From: an uncultured Clostridia bacterium
Lineage (GTDB): Bacteria; Bacillota; Clostridia; Peptostreptococcales; Anaerovoracaceae
Length of the DNA stretch: 19,788 bases
Assembly (NCBI GenBank): GCA_934247125.1
Contig: CAKQIZ010000033.1
Location: 1 to 19,788, forward strand
Direction: 5' to 3'
The position numbers were made by a program, and so were the translations under genes. Positions within the stretch are counted from its first letter, which is position 1; each line of letters opens with the position of its first letter. The notes under the pieces are model-generated. The model was not told where the DNA came from. It saw only the letters and a program-made list of their open reading frames with translations, and searched no databases. Below, piece by piece: positions 1 to 6,325 of this stretch.

Positions 1-120
1 CTGGATCATGCTTTGAGAGATATGCTGGGGATAGGCTGCAAGACAAAGTTCCTCAACGAGGGGACGCTGCCTAGAAGCGAAGGTAAAGCAGTTAGAGTCA
101 AGGATACCAGAAAGCTGTGA
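1..120 (+). CDS. C-terminal fragment of a phenylacetate/indoleacetate-type CoA ligase (5' end outside window)
   Basis: Frame 1 is open from the first base to a TGA at 118-120 and encodes 39 residues. It includes 'LPRSEGKAVRVKD', which matches the conserved end of phenylacetate-CoA ligases (adenylate-forming enzymes that activate aryl acetates with ATP and CoA); in that family a GS(I/L)PRSEGKAKRV-like motif lies near the C-terminus. The ACT-domain gene begins about 30 bp later. This gene order is familiar from Firmicutes and archaea, where such ligases accompany indolepyruvate oxidoreductase and an ACT protein. Catalytic domains lie outside the window, so substrate cannot be assigned. Other adenylate-forming ligases are less likely because of the PRSEGKA motif. 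Confidence 0.8.
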   Translation: MDHALRDMLGIGCKTKFLNEGTLPRSEGKAVRVKDTRKL

Positions 121-150
121 TCTTTGACGGCAGACAGAGGAGGAATTAAA

Positions 151-582
151 ATGTTGATTAAACAGATGTCGGTGTTTGTAGAGAACACAACAGGGAGACT
201 GGCTGATCTTACTAAGATCCTGGCTGATAACGATATCGATATCAAGGCAAGTACGATCGCAGATACTGTTGATTTCGGTATTCTCAGATGCATCGTTCCG
301 GATCCGGAGGCTGCGACAAAGATACTGAAGGCAGCGGGTTTCACGGCAAGCATAACAGAAGTTGTCGCAGTGTCGATCGAAGATCGTCCGGGCGGTCTCC
401 ACAAGGTGCTCAAAGTCCTGGCCGATAATGATATCGGTGTAGACTACATCTATTCGACTATCAGAGCGAAGGACGACAGAGCCGTTATAATGATAAAAGT
501 TGAGGAGCCTGCGAAGGCGATCGAGATACTTAAGGCAAACAATATCAGACTGCTAGATACTGTGGAACTGACCGGTAACTAA
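151..582 (+). CDS. Tandem ACT-domain protein
   Basis: A 143-residue protein made almost entirely of two ACT domains, about residues 1-70 and 72-143. The first begins 'IKQMSVFVENTTGRLADL' and the second 'VVAVSIEDRPGGLHKVLKVL', each with the N/D-x-x-G-x-L turn that in ACT domains binds amino-acid ligands at dimer interfaces. No catalytic domain is attached, so it is probably a ligand-sensing or accessory protein. The start at 151 is chosen because GAGGAGG (about 137-143) lies just upstream; a TTG at 124 would put that site inside the gene. The spacing of about 30 bp from the CoA ligase suggests co-transcription, and by analogy a role in aromatic amino-acid breakdown (inference). Confidence 0.88.
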   Translation: MLIKQMSVFVENTTGRLADLTKILADNDIDIKASTIADTVDFGILRCIVPDPEAATKILKAAGFTASITEVVAVSIEDRPGGLHKVLKVLADNDIGVDYIYSTIRAKDDRAVIMIKVEEPAKAIEILKANNIRLLDTVELTGN

Positions 583-597
583 CGGTAAGACTTTAAG

Positions 598-625
598 GCA
601 CCGGGCGGAAGCATCCGTTCGGTGC
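598..625 (+). terminator. Hairpin downstream of the ACT gene, possible terminator
   Basis: A 12-bp stem (GCACCGGGCGGA against TCCGTTCGGTGC, two G-U pairs as RNA) closes a 4-base AGCA loop, 15 bases after the ACT stop. Only a weak T-rich stretch follows, so termination may be partial. Confidence 0.45.
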
Positions 626-705
626 TGATTTGCATTACGACTGATCTGGTCCGGAGCAGGGTCACATCCGATCCGGGCCCGGACAGCGGAAAGGAATACA
701 GATAT

Positions 706-1479
706 ATGAGCATAGGAAGAAAGATAGTTCTGGTGATCTGTCTCATAGTATTTGTGGGCTCGGCAGGTGTGCTGGCCGACTATTTTATCAACGGCATACG
801 TGAGCAGAATGCGCTCGAGGATCTCAAGGATCTGCAGACCGGCAGGGAGGATCTGATCACAGACAAGGGGACCGTCATAGGCAAGTACGCTGACCTTTAT
901 CTTGCGAACAGTGATATCATAGGCTGGATAAAGATCGAAGACACGAGGGTCGACTATCCTGTGATGCAGACGAAGGACGATCCGGAATTTTATCTCCACA
1001 GAGGATTCAGCAAGGAGTATACAGGGTCCGGAGTGCCGTTCATGGATGCGGCGAGCGATATATTCATACCGACATCTAATTTCCTGATATACGGGCATCA
1101 TATGAAAAACGGCACGATGTTCCGTGATATCGAGAAGTATAACGACTATGACTTTTACAAGGAGCACAAGACATTCCAGTTCGATACGATATACAAGGGC
1201 GGACAGGGGACATACGAGGTGATCGCAGCCGGGTATTCGAAGATCTATCCAAAGGATTCGACGGAATTCAAGTATTATCAGTATGCCGGTATGACTTCGC
1301 AGTCGGATTTCAATGAGTATGTAAAGGGTGTCAAGGCGCTGTCTGAGTACGATACGGGAGTGATCGCGGAGTATGGAGATCAGCTGGTGACGCTATCCAC
1401 GTGCGCATATCAGACGGAAGACGGCAGGTTTTTCGTAGTCGCAAAGCGTACGGATGCAAAGCAGCAGAAGCCGCAGTAG
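706..1479 (+). CDS. srtB: Class B sortase
   Basis: A 257-residue membrane-anchored transpeptidase. Residues about 6-28 form one hydrophobic N-terminal segment (signal anchor) and the catalytic domain faces outward. Sortase hallmarks are visible: 'YGHHM' with the catalytic His at 131, 'TLSTC' with the nucleophile Cys233, and 'FFVVAKR' with Arg248. The 'GWIKIEDTRVDYPVMQ' opening of the domain is typical of class B sortases, which anchor secreted proteins to peptidoglycan or build surface structures. The ATG at 706 is preferred over in-frame upstream starts because AAAGGA lies about a dozen bases before it and the signal anchor then sits at the N-terminus. No sorting-signal substrate or pilin gene is seen nearby, so its target is unknown. 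It is unlikely to belong functionally to the catabolic genes further on. Confidence 0.9.
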   Translation: MSIGRKIVLVICLIVFVGSAGVLADYFINGIREQNALEDLKDLQTGREDLITDKGTVIGKYADLYLANSDIIGWIKIEDTRVDYPVMQTKDDPEFYLHRGFSKEYTGSGVPFMDAASDIFIPTSNFLIYGHHMKNGTMFRDIEKYNDYDFYKEHKTFQFDTIYKGGQGTYEVIAAGYSKIYPKDSTEFKYYQYAGMTSQSDFNEYVKGVKALSEYDTGVIAEYGDQLVTLSTCAYQTEDGRFFVVAKRTDAKQQKPQ

Positions 1480-1496
1480 CGGACGCGGCAGCAGCA

Positions 1497-1540
1497 GACG
1501 CAGCGATGTGCATCGATGCGTCAGGGCACATTCGTTTTTT
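1497..1540 (+). terminator. Probable terminator after the sortase gene
   Basis: GACGCAGCGATG (1497-1508) pairs with CATCGATGCGTC (1511-1522) with one mismatch. Eight bases later a T-rich run ends in TTTTTT (to 1540). The gap between stem and T-run is longer than usual. Confidence 0.45.
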
Positions 1541-1559
1541 AAGCTTTCAGGAGGACGAT

Positions 1560-2489
1560 ATGGGAAATTTAAGAAAGCAGGTCGGCGCCACTCCGCTCAG
1601 TATCAGTGTGTATTCAGTGGAAAAGGCGCCGACCAAGATAAACGAAAAAGGCATACTCGAAATCATTTTCTGCCTGAAAGGAAGCGTGAAGTTTTCGTAT
1701 GCGTATGAGGAATTCACGCTGCATGCAGGAGAATATATCTCGGTCGACAGGGATGCCTATTACCTCTACGACGGGCAGGACAACATGTGCGTATCGCTTT
1801 GCTTCGATTTGTTGCGGTACGAAGATGAATACCCGTTCATCAGCAATAATCTGTTTGTGTGCGAAGGCCTTGAAGAAACGAGCCTGCCTTTTCCGACTCC
1901 TGAACACGAGCGCCTCAAAGGCATGATGATCGCGCTGCTGAGATTTATCAGGGAAGGCGGCGATGAGGCGAAAGTGAGTGAAGTCACCGGGAAGATCGTC
2001 GATCTGTTCATCGGGCATTTTGATATTTTCTTTTTTCATACAGGGGAAAAGTTCAGAGACAAAAATGGTGAAATGCTCATGAAGCTGCATGAGATCAACG
2101 ATTATCTGCACAAGCACATAAAGGAAAAAGTCACAGTAGGCGATATCGCAGCGCAGATGAATTTTACAGAAGGATATATGTCCGAGTACATGCGCAAGGC
2201 GTCTGTCGGGTTCCGCGGGATGCTCAGCTATATCAGAGCCAACGCTTCGGAAAGCCTGCTGCTGAATACAGATAAGACGATACTTGAAATATCCGAGGAA
2301 TGTGGTTTTTCAGATGTGAAATACTATTATTCCGCTTTCAAGAGGTGGTACAACTGTACCCCGAAGCAGTTCCGGGACCAGTACGGCAGGGCGTCGGAGG
2401 AAAAGCTCAGATACTTCGAGCTCGACGACATCAGCGATCTGATAGACGATCTGATGAAGCAGCACTACATGCAGATGTATCTGGGTTAA
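1560..2489 (+). CDS. AraC-family transcriptional regulator (cupin-like sensor domain + HTH)
   Basis: A 309-residue regulator. Residues about 12-75 resemble the AraC cupin-like sensing domain ('ILEIIFCLKGSVKFSY', 'LHAGEYISVDRDAYYLYDG'). Residues about 176-276 are the double helix-turn-helix ('VTVGDIAAQMNFTEGYMSEY' and 'ILEISEECGFSDVKYYYSAF', ending 'TPKQFRDQYG'). A 33-residue tail follows. The ATG at 1560 has AGGAGG (1549-1554) just upstream; the longer frame reaching back to 1401 overlaps the sortase and is not used. Where the relatives at 3047 and 14590 have His residues beside the first cupin strand, this protein has 'KINEKG', so effector contacts may differ. It has no divergent partner gene, so its target is not evident. 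Confidence 0.88.
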   Translation: MGNLRKQVGATPLSISVYSVEKAPTKINEKGILEIIFCLKGSVKFSYAYEEFTLHAGEYISVDRDAYYLYDGQDNMCVSLCFDLLRYEDEYPFISNNLFVCEGLEETSLPFPTPEHERLKGMMIALLRFIREGGDEAKVSEVTGKIVDLFIGHFDIFFFHTGEKFRDKNGEMLMKLHEINDYLHKHIKEKVTVGDIAAQMNFTEGYMSEYMRKASVGFRGMLSYIRANASESLLLNTDKTILEISEECGFSDVKYYYSAFKRWYNCTPKQFRDQYGRASEEKLRYFELDDISDLIDDLMKQHYMQMYLG

Positions 2490-2521
2490 GTCAAAAAAGA
2501 GAGACTGGAGATGATGAGAAG

Positions 2522-2785
2522 ATGACACTGCAGCAGCTGACTTATCTGGTGACAGCGGCGGAATGCGGGAATATGACGGAGGCAGCGGAAAAGCTGTTCA
2601 TATCACAGCCGAGTCTGAGCGCCGCGATAAAGAATCTTGAAGAAGAGATGGGAGTCAGGATTTTGTAAGATCGAACAAAGGCGCAGTGCGGATTCGCATC
2701 ATGCGAGATCGGCAACAAGCTGACAGAAGAGCAGCTTTCAGCACTATTCTATTTGGTAAAATCACTGCAATATCCTCTTATTTAA
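2522..2785 (+). pseudogene. Remnant of a LysR-family regulator, frameshifted after the HTH
   Basis: From ATG 2522 the frame reads a classical LysR winged-HTH start: 'MTLQQLTYLVTAAECGNMTE', then 'AAEKLFISQPSLSAAIKNLE'. It stops at TAA 2666-2668 after only 48 residues, whereas family members are about 300. Adding one T to the TTTT run at 2661-2664 would restore 'RIFVRSNKGAVR', the expected continuation of a LysR HTH domain, so a one-base loss is the likely lesion. Beyond about 2695 neither frame resembles a LysR effector domain. The original frame instead stays open from the stop to a TAA at 2783-2785 and encodes 'GNKLTEEQLSALFYLVKSL', of unknown origin. Even if the frameshift were a sequencing error the gene would lack its effector domain. 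Confidence 0.8.
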
Positions 2786-2795
2786 AGAAGCCGTT

Positions 2796-2831
2796 TACCA
2801 AAAGATTGATTTAGTCAATCATCTTTTGGTA
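2796..2831. repeat. Inverted repeat, TACCAAAAGA arms
   Basis: TACCAAAAGA (2796-2805) faces TCTTTTGGTA (2822-2831). The stem continues inward as TGATT (2807-2811) against AATCA (2817-2821) with a single bulged T, giving a long hairpin with a 5-base loop. It may be a bidirectional terminator or a protein-binding site. Confidence 0.7.
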
Positions 2832-2942
2832 ATTTTCATATGGAAATACCGCTGTTTTCACATAAAAAACACCAAAAACCAGCTATCAGACGGGCACTCT
2901 TGGTATTTGTCATCAAAAAAATCGCCAAAAAATCGTTGTTTT

Positions 2943-2978
2943 TACCAAGAATAGTATTCTTACAATTGATTCTTGGTA
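2943..2978. repeat. Inverted repeat, TACCAAGAAT arms, with an alternative inner pairing
   Basis: TACCAAGAAT (2943-2952) can pair with ATTCTTGGTA (2969-2978), or its AAGAAT part with the nearer ATTCTT (2956-2961). It shares the TACCAA/TTGGTA core with the repeat at 2796. Confidence 0.65.
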
Positions 2979-3046
2979 TCGTGATGCCGCAGTGAGGGGC
3001 GCCTGCTTTGGCCTGGCGCCCTGCCCGATATCTCATATTTGCGCTG

Positions 3047-4102
3047 TCATACCTTTTTGATTGGCAGTCCTTTAAAAGGGATATACGGTGTCAGCCACAG
3101 TTCAGGAACCTGAAGCTGAGCGAAGTGGAACGAGATGAAATGCTCGAGCTCCTCTTTTACCGTGAGGGTGTCATAGTAAGTGTTTTCATCGGCTGCAGCG
3201 GTCAGTTCACGCAGTTTCTTCCGGTACTGGTTCGGCGTCATGCCGTTCCACAGCTTGAAGATCTTGTAAAAATACATCGGTGCAGAAAAGCCGACATCAT
3301 ATGATATTTCGGAGATGTTTTTATTTGTCTCAAGCAGGATGAAAGCGGCTTTGTATGCTCTGATATCGTTCACGAATTTTGAAAATCCGACCTCGGATGT
3401 CTTTTTGAAAAAATGTGACAGATACTTGTAATTGTAGTGTTCTGTCTCGCACAGTCTGCTCAGAGTGATCTTGTCGGAATAGTTTTTTTCGATGTAAGTG
3501 ATGATGCTTTCGAAGCGGATCTTCATCTCATCCGAGTATTCAGTCGAGTTGGCGATGAAATAAAAATAGTGAAAATTATCCAGCATAGTCTGGATTATTT
3601 TTTTGGAAAAGCGCACTGCCGTTTCAGCGCGCGGCAGTTTCGGATGCGGGAAACAGTAAAAATAAAGCAGCGTCAGCAGCAGACGCTTCAGCTCAGCAAG
3701 ATTTTGCTGTTTTGATTCAGGGATCGCTGATGGCTCGCATATGAAATACAGCTTGTCGAGGTCCGGCTTTTCGAAGACAGGAGATTGCAGATCGAAGTAA
3801 AACGACACCAGCAGATTCCCGGCATCATGCTGTTCGGCCGTGCCGTCATCCTCCGCTCCGTCAGTGACGGCTGCTGTCATGTAGTGTATGTCGAACGGAT
3901 CACACGAGATGATGTCACCGTCTTCGAGCAGCATGTCCTGTGATCTCGAGGATATATTCACAGGCCCCTTGAAGCAGTATATTATTTCCATGAAGCCCTC
4001 GTGGTGATGAGGCGCTTCTTTTGTCACCGAGTATATCGATATCCCGACAGGCGTGCCGGGGATAAGATCAGGTATAAGATTTCCTTTCGCTTTTTCTATC
4101 AA
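3047..4102 (-). CDS. AraC-family transcriptional regulator, divergent from the first amidohydrolase operon
   Basis: A 351-residue regulator. An N-terminal cupin-like sensor (about 15-110) contains 'APHHHEGFMEIIYCFKGPVN' and 'DGDIISCDPFDIHYM'. The double HTH lies at about 195-297 ('ITLSRLCETEHYNYKYLSHF', 'ISEISYDVGFSAPMYFYKIF', ending 'MTPNQYRKKL'), with a tail of about 50 residues. The start appears to be TTG at 4102, because GGAGGG (about 4108-4113, minus strand) sits at the right distance and no better ATG is nearby. The rare start may keep expression low. Being divergent from the amidohydrolase at 4344 with about 240 bp between them, it is the best candidate for local activator of that operon (inference from AraC-family habit). 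It is a paralogue of the regulators at 1560 and 14590. Confidence 0.88.
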   Translation of the reverse strand: MIEKAKGNLIPDLIPGTPVGISIYSVTKEAPHHHEGFMEIIYCFKGPVNISSRSQDMLLEDGDIISCDPFDIHYMTAAVTDGAEDDGTAEQHDAGNLLVSFYFDLQSPVFEKPDLDKLYFICEPSAIPESKQQNLAELKRLLLTLLYFYCFPHPKLPRAETAVRFSKKIIQTMLDNFHYFYFIANSTEYSDEMKIRFESIITYIEKNYSDKITLSRLCETEHYNYKYLSHFFKKTSEVGFSKFVNDIRAYKAAFILLETNKNISEISYDVGFSAPMYFYKIFKLWNGMTPNQYRKKLRELTAAADENTYYDTLTVKEELEHFISFHFAQLQVPELWLTPYIPFKGLPIKKV

Positions 4103-4208
4103 GGCTCTCCCTCCGTTGTACTGTGTGTTGCAGATGCTCGCTGATTTTGGTTTGTACAGTAATGCAATTTCGCCGCAAAACAGCGATTTATATATAAAAT
4201 TCTATTAA

Positions 4209-4237
4209 ATTATACAAAAAACAGACGAAAATGTATA
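4209..4237 (-). promoter_or_regulatory. Putative promoter of the minus-strand AraC gene
   Basis: Read on the minus strand, TATACA (4237-4232) and a perfect TATAAT (4214-4209) are separated by 17 bp. This would give a leader of about 100 bases before the TTG start. Confidence 0.5.
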
Positions 4238-4276
4238 TATTATTATCTGAAAAATTGGAATAGAATTACTTCGACG

Positions 4277-4305
4277 AAACGGATCGAAAAAACAAACGGA
4301 TCGAA
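4277..4305. repeat. Direct repeat upstream of the first amidohydrolase, candidate operator
   Basis: AAACGGATCGAA occurs at 4277-4288 and again at 4294-4305 (17-bp period), just ahead of the start at 4344. AraC-family activators often bind direct repeats near the promoter. The core CGGATCGAACC recurs at 14370-14380. I could not find a convincing -35/-10 pair for the plus-strand operon here. Confidence 0.5.
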
Positions 4306-4343
4306 CCAAAACAGATTTGAAACGGAAAAAGGAGGTTCAGGAA

Positions 4344-6131
4344 ATGACATTTGCAGATAAAGCACTTGTTAACGGCAAAATATATTCTCCGGACAAAAAC
4401 GACAACATTATCAGAGGCGATACGGTCCTGATAAAAGACGGCAGGATCATGATGACCGGAAGCGGAGACGAGTTGAAAGCGCATATCGGCGCAGACACTG
4501 AGATCATCGACTGTGAAGGAAAGACAGTACTGCCCGGCATGTGCGACGCGCACTGCCACCCGTCGATCGCAGCCAGCGCATATTCCGGATGCGACCTGTT
4601 CGGGATCTACATACAGGACGGTGAAAGCGAGGACGAAGTCATAGACAAATACATGGCGAGACTCAGGAAATTCATCGAGGAAAATCCGGGAGACGACCTC
4701 GTCAGAGGGACAGGCTGGGTGCTCGGCAACTTCCAGGGAGACAGAGTCCCGACTAGGCACGATATCGATAAGATCTGCAGCGACAGGCCGGTCGTGCTCG
4801 AATCATTCTGTCAGCACAATCTCTGGGTAAACACTAAAGCCATCGAGCTTGCAGGGGTAGACGAAAACACGCCGGACGTTTACGTCGGAAAGATCTACCG
4901 CGAGGAAAACGGCTATCCGCAGGGCATTTTCAATGATCCCGAGGCGATGGAGCTGATCAAGATGAATGCCCCCGGCTACGACTTTTCTGTGGAGAAGTAC
5001 AAGGAAGCGTTCATGTACTACCAGAAAAACTACGCCAACAAATACGGCGTGACACTCGTACAGGACTGTATGCACAGCGACAACGCGAGAGCCGCGTTCA
5101 AAGAACTCGCAGACGAAGGAAAGCTCACGCTCAGGATAAGAGGAGTGTACCTGATGGAGCCGGGCAAAGCTGCCGGGCAGCTGCCTGAAGCAGTGAAGCG
5201 CAAAGCCGCAGGTGCCGATGATGTCGGCGATGATTTCAGGATCGACACCGTCAAGATGTTCGCAGAAGGGATGTTCTCGCTGATCGAGCCGTATGATGAA
5301 GCATTTACGAAAGAAAACGGACTGCCGGCAGACTACAACGAGCCGCTCTACTGGAGCGACGAGGAGTTCGTGACTACCGCAAAGGATGCGATGGAGGCAG
5401 GGTTCAGCGTTCACGTCCATGCGATGGGTGACAACGCGGTAAGGCAGAGCGTGGATTGTCTTGCAAAGGCGCAGCGCGCGGCAGGTTTCGGACCGGTGGG
5501 GGATGCAGGCTGCAGCTCCTGCGGCACAGCAGATGCAGCTGTTGAATGCGGTGATCCGAAAGACGGATCCGTACCGCGAAACGTCATCGCACATCTGATG
5601 CTGGTGAGAGATGAAGATGTGAAGCTGATGGCCGAAAACGACATCGTTGCGAACTGCCAGCCGAGATGGATGGTCTACGATTCAGATATAGAGGGCATGA
5701 CGCCGCTGGTGGGAGCGGAAAGAGCCGGCAAGGCATATCCGCTGAGAGCCTTCCTCGATGCAGGCGTGAAAGTGGCATTCGGCACGGACTTCCCGGTCAC
5801 GCCGCCGCCTGACACGATGCACGAGATACAGTGCGCTATGACAAGAACGGTTTTTCCTGACGCACCGGACTACGATAAATTCAAAGGTAAAGTGCTGGGA
5901 AGCGAGAAGCCTGCAGCTTTGCATGAAGCAGTAAAAGCGATAACTCTCGGAGGAGCATACCAGATGTTCCTTGACGATCTGACCGGAAGCATAGAACCCG
6001 GAAAATCAGCAGATCTCGTCGTAATGGATGCAGACCTTGAAAATACTCCGGCAGACAGGATCTACGCTGTCGAAGTAGAAAAGACATTTTTCAAAGGCAA
6101 AGTCGTGTATGAAAAACAGCCTCGAAAGTGA
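4344..6131 (+). CDS. Amidohydrolase family 3 (YtcJ/NfdA-like), subtype A
   Basis: A 595-residue cytoplasmic metal-dependent hydrolase of the amidohydrolase-3 family (PF07969 type), whose members cleave amide, N-formyl or similar C-N bonds. Visible signature: 'LPGMCDAHCHPS' with the metal-binding HxH at 70 and 72, a conserved Lys304 in 'TVKMF', 'FSVHVHAMGDNAVR' with His357/359, 'VIAHLM' with His417, and 'VAFGTDFPV' with Asp482. The C-terminal strand segment 'DLTGSIEPGKSADLVVMDAD' is typical. AGGAGG at 4330-4335 fixes the start at ATG 4344. Residues about 382-410 form an insertion with Cys390, Cys393 and Cys402 that the related enzyme at 17013 lacks. It is first in a presumed operon with two permeases. 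No signal peptide is seen. Substrate is unknown; a small N-substituted amide is inferred. Confidence 0.88.
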   Translation: MTFADKALVNGKIYSPDKNDNIIRGDTVLIKDGRIMMTGSGDELKAHIGADTEIIDCEGKTVLPGMCDAHCHPSIAASAYSGCDLFGIYIQDGESEDEVIDKYMARLRKFIEENPGDDLVRGTGWVLGNFQGDRVPTRHDIDKICSDRPVVLESFCQHNLWVNTKAIELAGVDENTPDVYVGKIYREENGYPQGIFNDPEAMELIKMNAPGYDFSVEKYKEAFMYYQKNYANKYGVTLVQDCMHSDNARAAFKELADEGKLTLRIRGVYLMEPGKAAGQLPEAVKRKAAGADDVGDDFRIDTVKMFAEGMFSLIEPYDEAFTKENGLPADYNEPLYWSDEEFVTTAKDAMEAGFSVHVHAMGDNAVRQSVDCLAKAQRAAGFGPVGDAGCSSCGTADAAVECGDPKDGSVPRNVIAHLMLVRDEDVKLMAENDIVANCQPRWMVYDSDIEGMTPLVGAERAGKAYPLRAFLDAGVKVAFGTDFPVTPPPDTMHEIQCAMTRTVFPDAPDYDKFKGKVLGSEKPAALHEAVKAITLGGAYQMFLDDLTGSIEPGKSADLVVMDADLENTPADRIYAVEVEKTFFKGKVVYEKQPRK

Positions 6132-6136
6132 TGCGG

Positions 6137-6257
6137 CAGGCAGATGCGCATATCGCATCCGGCGCATCCGGCGGGCCGGTCAGATATGCCAGACATGTCA
6201 GAACCGGCACGCTGCAGCGCATGTGTTTTAAATGCAGTTTATGCGCATCGCTGCCTG
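6137..6257 (+). promoter_or_regulatory. Structured intergenic region before the first permease (candidate leader or attenuator)
   Basis: The 194-bp gap after the amidohydrolase is rich in pairing options. CAGGCAGATGCGCAT (6137-6151) is matched by ATGCGCAT-CG-CTGCCTG (6241-6257), enclosing GCCGGT/ACCGGC (6175-6180, 6203-6208). The same 3' strand can instead pair locally: GCAGCG 6214-6219 with CGCTGC 6249-6254, or GCGCAT 6217-6222 with ATGCGC 6241-6246. A tandem GCATCCGGC lies at 6155-6172. The permease ribosome binding site follows about 55 bases later. Structure is seen; function is inferred and no known riboswitch class is recognised. Confidence 0.4.
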
Positions 6258-6325
6258 AAGCATCACGGTCACCGGGGCCGGAATTTATTCATAAATACTG
6301 ATTTATTAAAAAAAGGAGGTTTGTT

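Larger units (their letters stand above)
2786..3046. other. Gene-free AT-rich stretch between convergent AraC genes
   Basis: No credible gene. The stretch holds two large inverted repeats built on TACCAA/TTGGTA (separate entries) and a GC-rich hairpin (GGGCGCC 2997-3003 against GGCGCCC 3015-3021) just past the end of the minus-strand AraC gene. No clear T-run follows the hairpin in that direction. An open frame of 66 codons on the minus strand (2836-3036) has no ribosome binding site or recognisable content. Confidence 0.6.

Noticed and set aside
622..705. N-terminal extension of the sortase
   Set aside because: It would push the signal anchor 28 residues inward and begin inside the upstream hairpin; 706 has a ribosome binding site.
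1401..1559. N-terminal extension of the first AraC regulator
   Set aside because: It overlaps the sortase and encodes Ala-rich low-complexity sequence; AGGAGG directly before 1560 defines the start.
2786..2985. Insertion-sequence remnant with terminal repeats
   Set aside because: Inverted repeats exist, but there is no transposase fragment and no clear target duplication, so a mobile element is not called.
2836..3036. Small minus-strand frame of 66 codons in the repeat-rich gap
   Set aside because: No ribosome binding site, no homology I recognise, and it crosses hairpins; chance openness in AT-rich DNA is more likely.
4803..5594. Minus-strand open frame of 263 codons inside the first amidohydrolase
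   Set aside because: It lies wholly antisense to a conserved enzyme, has no ribosome binding site, and its Cys/Arg/His-rich translation resembles no family. It is a shadow of the GC-rich codon pattern.
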